Assembly: GCA_016707785.1 (NCBI GenBank)
Contig: JADJGZ010000013.1
Span: 90,079 to 154,078 of the forward strand
Origin: Bacteroidales bacterium
Lineage (GTDB): Bacteria > Bacteroidota > Bacteroidia > Bacteroidales > UBA4417
Reading direction: 5' to 3'
Length of the DNA: 64,000 nucleotides
Every line of letters begins with the position of its first letter. The stretch's first letter is position 1. Positions 28,382 to 37,126 of the stretch are shown here, one piece after another. The position numbers and the translations under genes were made by a program. A model generated the notes under the pieces. It did not search any database. It was not told where the DNA came from and worked only from the letters and a program-made list of their open reading frames with translations.

Positions 28382-29449
28382 ATGGAAATTCTGCGGTTTC
28401 TCTTATATCCATTTGCTTTGGTATATGGATTCTTTATTTTCATGCGGAACAAGTTGTTTGATTGGGGATTGCTAAGGTCAACTCCTTTTCCGCTGCCTAT
28501 TATTTCTGTCGGTAACCTGGTGGCAGGAGGTTCAGGAAAATCACCACTTGTCGAGTACATTGTCCGTTCATTAAAAGAGGAGTATAAGGTCGCTGTTTTA
28601 AGCAGGGGATACAAACGCAAAACCAGGGGATTTCGGATTGTTTCATCGCAGGATGCAGTCGAGAATGTTGGTGATGAGCCTTTACAATTTGCCTCAAAGT
28701 TCCCGGAGATCACAGTTGCAGTTGATGAGAGTCGCAGGAACGGAATCCGTAAGCTGATGGCAGAGATTCCAGGATTAGAGGCAGTTATACTTGATGATGC
28801 CTTTCAGCACCGTTATGTTAAGCCAAGTATATCCATTCTTGTTACCGATTATCACAGAATATTTACTAAGGATTTTTTACTTCCTGTTGGAAGGTTAAGA
28901 GAGCACAGGAAGAATGGGAAAAGGGCGAATATCATTGTTGTGAGTAAAACCCCAAAGATTTTCTCTCCTTTGGTCCGCAGGCAATTGTTAGATGATTTGA
29001 AACCTGCTCCCCATCAAAATGTGTGTTTCTCTTATATTGCCTATGATGAGTGGGTGCCCTTATACCCGGAGGTGCCAGCCATTGAAGGAGAGGGGCGGAA
29101 GGTGAATACGATACTGATGTTAACAGGGATTGTCCTGACCTCGCCAATGGAAGAGTATTTGAGGCCATTTTGCAGTGACCTTTCAATGCTGTCATTCCCT
29201 GATCATCATCATTTTAGTGAAAAGGATATCCAGTCGATAAAGGAGACTTTTAATTCCCTGCCCACACGGCGAAAGTTAATTATTACAACAGAAAAGGATG
29301 CCATGAGGTTGAGGAATGAGGAAGCTAAGTCAATGTTGAAAGACATTCCTATTTATTATTTACCGATTCGTTCAAATTTTCATCCGAAGGATAAGGAGCA
29401 ATTTGATTCTGCCTTACAATCACTGATGAATCAGAAAAAACTTCCTTAG
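28382..29449 (+). CDS. lpxK: Tetraacyldisaccharide 4'-kinase (LpxK)
   Basis: A 355-residue protein with one N-terminal membrane helix (about 5-22) and the P-loop VGNLVAGGSGKSP at residues about 43-55. Further signatures are AVLSRGYKRKTRGF, VGDEPLQFA, VILDDAFQHRYV (the conserved DDxFQH) and LLPVGRLREH. LpxK phosphorylates the 4' position of the lipid A precursor at the inner membrane. It acts in the same pathway as lpxH and kdsB elsewhere in the window. It is divergent from the Nif3-like gene. Confidence 0.94.
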   Translation: MEILRFLLYPFALVYGFFIFMRNKLFDWGLLRSTPFPLPIISVGNLVAGGSGKSPLVEYIVRSLKEEYKVAVLSRGYKRKTRGFRIVSSQDAVENVGDEPLQFASKFPEITVAVDESRRNGIRKLMAEIPGLEAVILDDAFQHRYVKPSISILVTDYHRIFTKDFLLPVGRLREHRKNGKRANIIVVSKTPKIFSPLVRRQLLDDLKPAPHQNVCFSYIAYDEWVPLYPEVPAIEGEGRKVNTILMLTGIVLTSPMEEYLRPFCSDLSMLSFPDHHHFSEKDIQSIKETFNSLPTRRKLIITTEKDAMRLRNEEAKSMLKDIPIYYLPIRSNFHPKDKEQFDSALQSLMNQKKLP

Positions 29450-29532
29450 ATCAAAGAATACCTATAAAGTTTAAGAGTCTTAGGAATGAGTTCCTTTGGA
29501 AAATAAAATGAAATGATTTTTCATTGAACTTT

Positions 29533-30414
29533 TCATCTGAAGTAAAGGATATCAGCTATTGCAAAGATGGCAAAAATGAGACTGGCGATCCCATTTAGTG
29601 TAAAGAAAGCCAGGTTCACCTTACTTAGATCATTGGCTTTTACGAGTGTATGTTGATAGAAAAGAAGCAGAGAAAATACACCCAGGCCTATCCAGTAAAT
29701 CAGATGGAAATGATTTTGGAAGCCGGCGATTAATAATATGGTTGAAGTAGCGATATGCAGAATTAATGATAAAGTCAGGGCTTTTTTTCTGCCTATTGCA
29801 ACAGGAAGGGATCGGAGTTGGTTGATTTTGTCGAAATCATCATCCTGCAGTGCATAAATAATATCAAATCCGGTGACCCAGCATAATACCGCGATTGAAA
29901 GAAGTAAAGGAGTAATACTGAATTGTCCTGTTACAGCAAGATAAGCTCCGATCGGAGCCAATGCTAACCCTAGTCCGAGAACAAAGTGTGAAAGAGAAGT
30001 AAATCGTTTTGTAAGGCTATAACCTAACACTATCACAAGGGCAATTGGAGAAAGGGTAAAACATAGTTTGTTGATAAACCAGGTTGACGCGATAAAAAGG
30101 AGAGAATTAACAATAGAAAAGGCGAGTGCATAGGCCGGTTTTATAATTTCTGCCGGGATCTCCCGATTAGAGGTTCTGGGGTTAAGTTTATCAAATTCCT
30201 TATCGGCCCACCTGTTAAAACTCATTGCAGCGTTTCTGGCAAAAAACATACATGCGAGTACAAGAAACAAAAGTCGCCAACTCAGGGTACTTCCATCCTG
30301 GGTTGTTGCCAGGAAGAAGCCCAGCAATGCAAAGGGCATGGCGAATATAGTATGGGCGAATTTAACCATGGATAAGTAGCTGGAAACTTTCGCAGTGATA
30401 TTCTTGAGCATCAT
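29533..30414 (-). CDS. UbiA-family prenyltransferase, MqnP-like
   Basis: A 293-residue integral membrane protein with about eight or nine helices. Two Asp-rich Mg-prenyl-diphosphate motifs are present: NRWADKEFD at about 68-76 and YALQDDDFD at about 188-196. The segment RTSNREIPA is typical of the UbiA-like group assigned to the futalosine (Mqn) route of menaquinone synthesis in Bacteroidota, where the enzyme would attach a polyprenyl tail to 1,4-dihydroxy-6-naphthoate. No other mqn genes are in this window, so the pathway is an inference. A minus-strand -7-like box TACTTTTG occurs at 30436-30443. Confidence 0.86.
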   Translation of the reverse strand: MMLKNITAKVSSYLSMVKFAHTIFAMPFALLGFFLATTQDGSTLSWRLLFLVLACMFFARNAAMSFNRWADKEFDKLNPRTSNREIPAEIIKPAYALAFSIVNSLLFIASTWFINKLCFTLSPIALVIVLGYSLTKRFTSLSHFVLGLGLALAPIGAYLAVTGQFSITPLLLSIAVLCWVTGFDIIYALQDDDFDKINQLRSLPVAIGRKKALTLSLILHIATSTILLIAGFQNHFHLIYWIGLGVFSLLLFYQHTLVKANDLSKVNLAFFTLNGIASLIFAIFAIADILYFR

Positions 30415-30501
30415 TTATTCTTTTAATTACTTTTACAAAAGTATATAAGGTTCGAAACTAGGCTATAAAATTATTTGTTTTCATTTTAATTTACTTTTAT
30501 T

Positions 30502-31299
30502 ATGTCAAAGACATTGGCGCATTCTATCGGGAGTTATATTTCCTATCGGTTGCGAAGCACAAGCAAGCACGGAGTGCATTCACCTTTTGTTTTCGATTTG
30601 ATTACCAAAGTGTTGGAAAATAAGGAGAAAGAGGAGGTTTTTGAAAAGATACATGGAATTTATAAAGAACAATGCCGGAGTTCAAGGGTGCTTGAAACGA
30701 CAGATTTTGGAGTATCAAGCGACGGAAGGGCATATTCTACAAAGTTTCTAAAAGTTTCCGAAATTACTAAGAGTTCATCAGTCAACAGTAATACAGGAGA
30801 ATTGTTATACCGGCTTGTTGAATATTTTAAGCCTTCCAGGATTTTGGAGTTAGGTACATCTTTAGGGATGAGTACTTTGTATATTGCAAGTGCTGCTCCA
30901 ACAGCAAAGTATATTACCATGGAAGGATGCGCTGCAAAAGTAGAAGTCGCCAAATCTTATTTTTCGAGGATGGCGGTCTTAAACCTGGAGGTTTCTACAG
31001 GAAGGTTTGATACTCAATTACCTGCTGTGTTAGAAAAGTTAGGGCAACTTGACTTTGTTTTTATGGATGGGCATCATCGTTTTAAGCCAACCCTGGCCTA
31101 TTTCAAGAAGGTTCTTCAATATTCAAATGAGAATACTGTAATAGTACTTGATGATATTCATTGGTCGAAAGGAATGGAATTAGCCTGGAGGGAGATTCAA
31201 AAGATGCCGGAGGTGACTGTCACCATCGATATATATCGCCTTGGATTGGTTTTTCTCAAAAAAAGCCTTAGCAAGCAGAACTTTATTATCAAATATTAG
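30502..31299 (+). CDS. Class I SAM-dependent O-methyltransferase-like protein
   Basis: A 265-residue protein. The N-terminal segment SYISYRLRSTSKHGVHSPFVFDLITKV is typical of a Bacteroidota group of methyltransferases. The Rossmann core follows: RILELGTSLGMSTLYIA (motif I), YITMEGC, LDFVFMDGHHRF and NTVIVLDDIHW. It resembles catechol-type O-methyltransferases, but the substrate cannot be told. It stands alone, divergent from the prenyltransferase gene; a link to quinone synthesis is possible but unsupported. Confidence 0.85.
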   Translation: MSKTLAHSIGSYISYRLRSTSKHGVHSPFVFDLITKVLENKEKEEVFEKIHGIYKEQCRSSRVLETTDFGVSSDGRAYSTKFLKVSEITKSSSVNSNTGELLYRLVEYFKPSRILELGTSLGMSTLYIASAAPTAKYITMEGCAAKVEVAKSYFSRMAVLNLEVSTGRFDTQLPAVLEKLGQLDFVFMDGHHRFKPTLAYFKKVLQYSNENTVIVLDDIHWSKGMELAWREIQKMPEVTVTIDIYRLGLVFLKKSLSKQNFIIKY

Positions 31300-31523
31300 T
31301 TTGATATACCGGTGATATTGCTGTTTGTGTGAATTCTCAAATATAACAGCACAGTATAACTGAATCTTCGCCAAGTTTGCCTCGGGTCCATGGTTTTCCT
31401 TAAAGGCATTTTCACAAAGATTCCGTATATTATATCCTCATTTTTTTATTGATCTTAACATTTTTTGAGATTCAATTTTAAATTAGAACCCATACATTTG
31501 TTTAGGATCTAAAAAAGTAAAAT

Positions 31524-32255
31524 ATGAACAAGGAAGAGATCATCCGTCTTGTAGATATTACCCGGACATATAAGGTTGGGTTAGAATTGGTCAGGGCATT
31601 ACGTGCAGTTTCATTGTCAATATACAGGAATGAATTTGTGGCTTTGATGGGGCCTAGCGGATCCGGTAAATCGACCCTGATGAATATTCTGGGGTGTCTT
31701 GATACGCCTTCCAGCGGGCAGTATTTGCTGAACGACAAAGATGTAAGCAAATTAAATGACAATGAACTGGCTGAAATCCGGAATAAGGAGATTGGTTTTG
31801 TATTCCAGACATTTAATTTATTGCCAAGGAGTACCGCTTTAGAGAATGTGATGTTACCTCAGATTTATGCTGGGATTTCGAAGGTCCAAAGGTTGGAACG
31901 AGCCAATGAGGTCATAGCCAGTGTTGGTTTAACTGACCGGGCAAAGCATAAACCCAATGAGTTATCAGGGGGACAACGGCAACGGGTTGCTATCGCCAGG
32001 GCACTAGTGAACAGGCCATCCATCATACTTGCAGATGAGCCAACCGGTAACCTTGATTCAGTTACATCAATAGAAATTATGGGTGTTTTGGAGGAAATTC
32101 ACAAGCTGGGAAATACGATTATCCTTGTTACTCATGAAGAGGATATTGCCAAACATGCCCATAGGATTATTCGATTGATGGATGGTAAGGTTTCTGATGA
32201 TTATCAGAATCCGGATATAATTACTGTTAGTGCGAGGACAGGAGTCACAGCCTGA
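31524..32255 (+). CDS. ABC transporter ATP-binding protein, LolD/MacB type
   Basis: A 243-residue ATPase with Walker A GPSGSGKST at about 43-51, Q-loop FVFQTFNLL, signature LSGGQRQRVAIARAL, Walker B IILADEPTGNLD and the switch His in LVTHEED. The TFNLLPRSTALENVMLP segment is characteristic of the LolD/MacB/FtsE class, which drives lipoprotein release or efflux through FtsX-type permeases. No permease gene is adjacent, so it is an orphan ATPase in this window. A -7-like TACATTTG lies at 31493-31500. Confidence 0.92.
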   Translation: MNKEEIIRLVDITRTYKVGLELVRALRAVSLSIYRNEFVALMGPSGSGKSTLMNILGCLDTPSSGQYLLNDKDVSKLNDNELAEIRNKEIGFVFQTFNLLPRSTALENVMLPQIYAGISKVQRLERANEVIASVGLTDRAKHKPNELSGGQRQRVAIARALVNRPSIILADEPTGNLDSVTSIEIMGVLEEIHKLGNTIILVTHEEDIAKHAHRIIRLMDGKVSDDYQNPDIITVSARTGVTA

Positions 32256-32363
32256 AAAAAAATAAAAAATTGAATAGCTGTAAGAGCTTAAATATTAAGA
32301 GTGTAAGAACTATTTGAAATTAAAAGATCATTTAGTTACTTGGGAGGAATAAAACAAAATTGA

Positions 32364-32927
32364 ATGTCAAACGATAGAAAAATATACACTAAGACCGGAG
32401 ATAAGGGTGAAACATCATTATTAGGGGGGACCCGGGTTCCAAAGTATCATGAAAGAATTGAGGCTTATGGAACATTAGATGAGCTGAATGCTTTTGTAGG
32501 TTTTTTGAGGGATCAGGTTGAAGATACTTCAGTGAAGATACTTCTTCTTGAGATACAGGATCGGCTTTTTACAGCAGAGTCACTGATAGCGACGGAGGAA
32601 AATGTTCCTATCAATAAGATGTTGCCTCAGTTGTATGAGGAGGATATACTTAAACTGGAAGCAGCAATTGACGAAATGAATAGTGTTCTGCCTGGTTTGA
32701 CTTCTTTTCTTTTACCAGGAGGGCACCCGCAAGTTTCATTATGTCATATCTGCAGGACTGTTTGTCGAAGGGCAGAAAGATTAGTAATCAAGCTTGCAAG
32801 TGAGACGCAGGTAGATTGGATGGTAATACGTTATTTGAACCGTTTATCTGATTATTTTTTTGTACTTTCAAGATGGGTTGGTCAATATAATAATGTGGCG
32901 GATTTGATTTGGAAGCCCCGGATTTAA
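32364..32927 (+). CDS. Cob(I)alamin adenosyltransferase, PduO type
   Basis: A 187-residue protein with the PduO/MMAB pattern: an N-terminal ATP-binding loop TKTGDKGETSLLGGTRVPK, then RIEAYGTLDELNAFVG, CRTVCRRAERL with the conserved arginines, and RYLNRLSDYFFVLSRW. It converts reduced corrinoid to adenosylcobalamin, the cofactor of enzymes such as methylmalonyl-CoA mutase. No cobalamin riboswitch is visible upstream. It lies 108 bp after the ABC ATPase. Confidence 0.94.
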   Translation: MSNDRKIYTKTGDKGETSLLGGTRVPKYHERIEAYGTLDELNAFVGFLRDQVEDTSVKILLLEIQDRLFTAESLIATEENVPINKMLPQLYEEDILKLEAAIDEMNSVLPGLTSFLLPGGHPQVSLCHICRTVCRRAERLVIKLASETQVDWMVIRYLNRLSDYFFVLSRWVGQYNNVADLIWKPRI

Positions 32928-33112
32928 TTTGAATGTAACCTTTCAGTAAAAAGAGTATTAATATCATAGCAACTAATAGTTAATGACTTACACAAATCCT
33001 GAACATTTATTTTTTCTTTGAACAATAATTTTTGTGTGTTCGGGTTACATGGTCAAGGATGTGTCTAGAAATTAATATTTTGGGCATTTTTATCACAAAA
33101 TGAGTTAGCTGC

Positions 33113-33142
33113 TTGATTTTGATGTATAATAAATTACTTTTG
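33113..33142 (+). promoter_or_regulatory. Bacteroidota-type promoter of the DUF2795 gene
   Basis: A TTG at 33113-33115 and TACTTTTG at 33135-33142 are 19 bp apart, fitting the Bacteroidota consensus. The start site should lie near 33149, about 23 nt before the ATG at 33172. Confidence 0.72.
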
Positions 33143-33171
33143 CAAAAAATTAACCCCTAATTTCCCGCACA

Positions 33172-33393
33172 ATGTACTGGACATTAGAATTAGCATCACG
33201 ACTTGAGGATGCTCCCTGGCCTGCAACAAAAGAAGAATTACTTGACTTTTGTGTGCGATCTGGTGCACCTATGGAAGTTGTAGAAAATCTTCAGGAACTT
33301 GAAGATGAAGGTGAGATATATGAAAGCATTGAAGATCTTTGGCCGGATTACCCGTCAAAAGAAGATTTCTTTTTTCATGAAGATGAATATTAG
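33172..33393 (+). CDS. DUF2795 family small protein
   Basis: A 73-residue acidic protein (MYWTLELASRLEDAPWPATKEELLDF, VVENLQELEDEGEIYESIEDLWPDYPSKEDFFF). It matches the short DUF2795 proteins that are very conserved in Bacteroidota and often lie just upstream of secA, as here. Its function is not known. It has its own promoter and its own terminator, so it forms a separate transcript from secA. Confidence 0.9.
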   Translation: MYWTLELASRLEDAPWPATKEELLDFCVRSGAPMEVVENLQELEDEGEIYESIEDLWPDYPSKEDFFFHEDEY

Positions 33394-33402
33394 GTATCGA
33401 TC

Positions 33403-33424
33403 AGGCGCCGAGGGCGCCTTTTTC
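33403..33424 (+). terminator. Rho-independent terminator after the DUF2795 gene
   Basis: A perfect 7-bp GC-rich stem (AGGCGCC / GGCGCCT) with a 3-nt loop is followed by five T. It starts 10 bp after the stop codon. Confidence 0.9.
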
Positions 33425-33664
33425 TATTATGGACCATTTTATTCCTGAACAAAATTTAAATTCCTGCCATTTCATTCTCTGAGTGTGCCAATCTGTCCGT
33501 TTTTTTATGAAAATAAAAAAAATGGAGAATTTTACTTTAACATCATGAAAATCAGCAATTGGGTCCTATTTCATGCCTTAAATCAGTCATGAGATGAAGA
33601 TTTTAGGTTACATTTGTTACCAAATGCATAGTATTTGATCACTAAGCAAAATTAAAACAAGAAT

Positions 33665-36600
33665 ATGCTTAATCTACTATTTAAAAAATTTGCTGGTGGC
33701 ACGAAGTCAGACAGAGACATCAAGTCCATAATGCCAGTGATTGAGAAGTCGAAAAAGGATTATGAGAGAATATCCCAGCTAGATAATGATGGATTGCGGT
33801 TAATGACCCTTGAATTCAAGCGCAAACTTGCCGAATCCGTAATAAGTGAAGAGGAACAGATTGCTGCAATCAGGGCCAGGATTGACGCTGAGTATGAGAT
33901 GGACATTGATGAGAAGGAGACTTTGTACAAACAGGTGGATGCGCTTGAAAAAGAGGCATATGATAAAACCCAGGCTACTCTTTTACAGATATTGCCAGAG
34001 GCATTTGCAGTCATAAAGGAGACTGGCCGAAGGTTTAAAGAAAATGAAACCGTAGTTGTTACTGCTTCTGAATTTGATCGTGACCTGGCTGCTAAGAAGG
34101 GCAACGTTAATATTGTTGAGGACAAAGCTTATTGGGATAATCGTTGGATGGCTGGAGGAAACATGATCACCTGGGATATGGTGCATTATGATGTTCAGCT
34201 CATAGGAGGGATGGTACTTCACCAGGGCAAGATTGCTGAGATGGCAACCGGTGAAGGGAAAACTCTTGTTGCAACACTTTCAGTTTATTTGAATGCTTTG
34301 CCCGGCAAGGGCGTTCATGTTGTTACTGTTAATGATTACCTCGCAAAACGTGACTCGGAATGGATGGGTGTTTTGTTTGAGTTTCATGGACTGACAGTAG
34401 ATTGTATTGACAAGCATGAGCCCAATTCAGAAGAGAGGCGCAGAGCTTATCTTGCAGATATTACCTACGGGACCAATAATGAGTTTGGCTTTGACTACCT
34501 GAGAGATAATATGGCAAGGAATCCGGAGGAATTGGTACAACGCACACATAATTATGCTATTGTGGATGAGGTTGACTCCGTATTGATTGATGATGCCAGG
34601 ACGCCTCTCATCATTTCCGGTCCAACACCAAGAGGAGAGAACCAGGAGTTTGAACAACTCAGGCCAGAGATAACGAAATTGTATAATGAGCAGCGAAATC
34701 TTGTAACAAAGTTATTGGCTGAAGCCAAGAATATTCTAATTCCGGGAGCTGATGGGCAAATACCATCCGACCGTGAAAAGAAAGGTGGGGAATTATTGTT
34801 CAGGGCTCACAGAGGTTTACCAAAGCATAAACCAATTATTAAGTTTCTGTCAGAGCCTGGAATGCGAACACTCATGCAGAAAACTGAAAATTTCTACATG
34901 CAGGAGCAATCAAAGAATATGCATATCATTGATGATGATCTGTATTTTGTAATTGATGAAAAGAATAATTCCATTGAACTGACCGATAAAGGTATCGACT
35001 TGATAACTAAATCGTACCAGGATTCTAAGTTTTACATCTTACCGGATGTGGGAGCAGAACTGGTGGAATTAGATAAGAAGAATTTACCGGAAAAGGAAAA
35101 GCTGGAATCTAAGGCAGAGATATTGCGTGATTATTCAGTCAAATCAGAACGTATTCATACTGTCAACCAGTTATTAAAGGCTTATGCTCTATTTGAGAAG
35201 GATGTGGAGTATGTGGTTATTGAAAATAAGGTAAAAATTGTAGATGAGCAGACCGGCCGTATTATGGAAGGCCGGCGCTATAGTGATGGACTTCACCAGG
35301 CTATTGAAGCAAAGGAAAATGTAAAGGTAGAAGCTGCTACTCAGACTTATGCTACAATTACATTACAGAATTATTTCCGTATGTATAAGAAGCTGGCTGG
35401 TATGACTGGTACAGCTGAAACGGAAGCCGGGGAATTATGGGATATATATAAATTAGATGTTGTTGTAATTCCTACAAACCGTCCGATTGTTCGTTCTGAC
35501 CGGGATGACCTGGTTTATAAGACAAAAAGGGAGAAATTCAATGCTGTAATCACTGAGATCAAGGATCTGGTTTCCAAAGGACGTCCGGTTCTTGTAGGTA
35601 CTACTTCTGTAGAAACATCGGAACTACTGAGCAGGATGCTCACCCGCGATCGTATTGCGCATAATGTTTTGAATGCCAAATTACACCAGAAAGAAGCGCA
35701 GATTGTTGCTGAAGCAGGTTTACCCGGTACTGTTACCATTGCCACCAACATGGCAGGCCGTGGTACAGATATAAAGTTAGGTCCCGGAGTGAAAGAAGCC
35801 GGTGGTTTAGCAATTCTGGGTACAGAGAGACATGATTCACGACGCGTGGACCGTCAGTTAAGGGGTCGTGCAGGACGTCAAGGTGACCCGGGTTCTTCAC
35901 AGTTCTTCGTTTCCCTTGAAGATGACCTGATGCGTATGTTTGGTTCAGAGCGTATTGCCGGAATTATGGACAGGCTGGGTTTAAAGGAAGGGGAAGTGAT
36001 TCAGCACAGTATGATCACTAAAAGTATAGAACGCGCTCAAAGGAAAGTAGAAGAAAACAACTTCGGGATTCGTAAGCGACTTTTGGAGTATGATGATGTA
36101 ATGAATTCGCAGCGTGAGGTCATTTATGGAAAACGCAGGCATGCTCTATATGGTGAGCGCCTGGCACTGGATATTTCCAATATGATATATGATATGGGTG
36201 AGACTATTCTTACTGATAGTCTTGAACAAAATGATTATGAGAACTTTAAGCTGGAGTTGATTACTAATTTGTCAGCAGAGTGTCCGATCACTGAAAAAGA
36301 ATTTGGAAACAATAATGCGGAAGTACTGGCAGATAAGCTTTTTGATGCCATTTACAAGGATTACAGGGATAAATCGGCAAGGATTGCTGAACGCACCTAT
36401 CCGATTATCAAGGAAGTGTATGAGAATAATCCGAGGTACCAATATATTGCCATTCCGATTACTGATGGGATAAAAACCATGCAGGTTGCACCTAGTTTAA
36501 AGAAGGCGTACGAAGATAAGAGCAAGGAAGTGCTGCTTTCGATAGAGAAGGGGATTACGCTTGCTGTAATTGATGATGCATGGAAAGAGCATCTGCGCGA

Positions 36601-36967
36601 GATGGATGATCTGAGACAAAGCGTACAATCAGCGACCTATGAGCAGAAGGATCCTCTCCTTATCTACAAGTTTGAATCATTTTCCTTGTTCAAAACACTT
36701 GTCCAAAAAGTGAATAAGGAAATTGTATCCTTCCTGATGAGGGCTGACATTCCTATTCAGGAGTCGGAGCAAGTGCATGAAGCGCATAAACCACAAAGGA
36801 GTGAACAGAGGTTAAAAGAAGAAAGGACTGATATCCTGAGTCAGCGGACCAGCGAAAACAGTGTCACCGGTCCTGTCAGGGTTGAAAAAAAGGTGGGTCG
36901 GAATGATCCCTGTCCATGTGGAAGCGGGAAGAAGTATAAGTCATGTCATGGGATGGATGAGGTTTAG
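33665..36967 (+). CDS. secA: Preprotein translocase ATPase SecA
   Basis: A 1100-residue SecA, longer than the 830-900 residues of most proteobacterial forms, as is usual in Bacteroidota. Walker A (MATGEGKT) lies near residues 191-198, the DEVD Walker B near 300, TNMAGRGTDIKLG and QLRGRAGRQGDPGSS in motor domain 2, and a C-terminal zinc finger CPCGSGKKYKSCHG at about 1082-1095 that binds SecB or ribosomes in other bacteria. An extra segment of roughly 100 residues after TPLIISGPTPRG (about 320-430) is the clade-specific insertion. It drives Sec-dependent export at the inner membrane. A -7-like TACATTTG lies at 33609-33616. Confidence 0.97.
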   Translation: MLNLLFKKFAGGTKSDRDIKSIMPVIEKSKKDYERISQLDNDGLRLMTLEFKRKLAESVISEEEQIAAIRARIDAEYEMDIDEKETLYKQVDALEKEAYDKTQATLLQILPEAFAVIKETGRRFKENETVVVTASEFDRDLAAKKGNVNIVEDKAYWDNRWMAGGNMITWDMVHYDVQLIGGMVLHQGKIAEMATGEGKTLVATLSVYLNALPGKGVHVVTVNDYLAKRDSEWMGVLFEFHGLTVDCIDKHEPNSEERRRAYLADITYGTNNEFGFDYLRDNMARNPEELVQRTHNYAIVDEVDSVLIDDARTPLIISGPTPRGENQEFEQLRPEITKLYNEQRNLVTKLLAEAKNILIPGADGQIPSDREKKGGELLFRAHRGLPKHKPIIKFLSEPGMRTLMQKTENFYMQEQSKNMHIIDDDLYFVIDEKNNSIELTDKGIDLITKSYQDSKFYILPDVGAELVELDKKNLPEKEKLESKAEILRDYSVKSERIHTVNQLLKAYALFEKDVEYVVIENKVKIVDEQTGRIMEGRRYSDGLHQAIEAKENVKVEAATQTYATITLQNYFRMYKKLAGMTGTAETEAGELWDIYKLDVVVIPTNRPIVRSDRDDLVYKTKREKFNAVITEIKDLVSKGRPVLVGTTSVETSELLSRMLTRDRIAHNVLNAKLHQKEAQIVAEAGLPGTVTIATNMAGRGTDIKLGPGVKEAGGLAILGTERHDSRRVDRQLRGRAGRQGDPGSSQFFVSLEDDLMRMFGSERIAGIMDRLGLKEGEVIQHSMITKSIERAQRKVEENNFGIRKRLLEYDDVMNSQREVIYGKRRHALYGERLALDISNMIYDMGETILTDSLEQNDYENFKLELITNLSAECPITEKEFGNNNAEVLADKLFDAIYKDYRDKSARIAERTYPIIKEVYENNPRYQYIAIPITDGIKTMQVAPSLKKAYEDKSKEVLLSIEKGITLAVIDDAWKEHLREMDDLRQSVQSATYEQKDPLLIYKFESFSLFKTLVQKVNKEIVSFLMRADIPIQESEQVHEAHKPQRSEQRLKEERTDILSQRTSENSVTGPVRVEKKVGRNDPCPCGSGKKYKSCHGMDEV

Positions 36968-37126
36968 GAGAAGAAACTTAATTGTTTCTTTATAGGGATG
37001 TGATTATTAAGGACAAAGTGTTCCAGGTCCCGGTACTTGAAAAAGAGTGGAATTCAAGGGATTGTGCCTGGTTGTTTTCGATCTGAGAGTTATTCTGATA
37101 CCATAAATCAACAACCTATGACTTCA

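Noticed and set aside
32256..32363. Cobalamin riboswitch upstream of the adenosyltransferase
   Set aside because: The leader is only about 100 bp, AT-rich and without any recognisable B12-box sequence.
33394..33664. tRNA or small RNA between DUF2795 and secA
   Set aside because: Apart from the terminator, I found no cloverleaf-like arms or tRNA T-loop sequence; the region is AT-rich leader.
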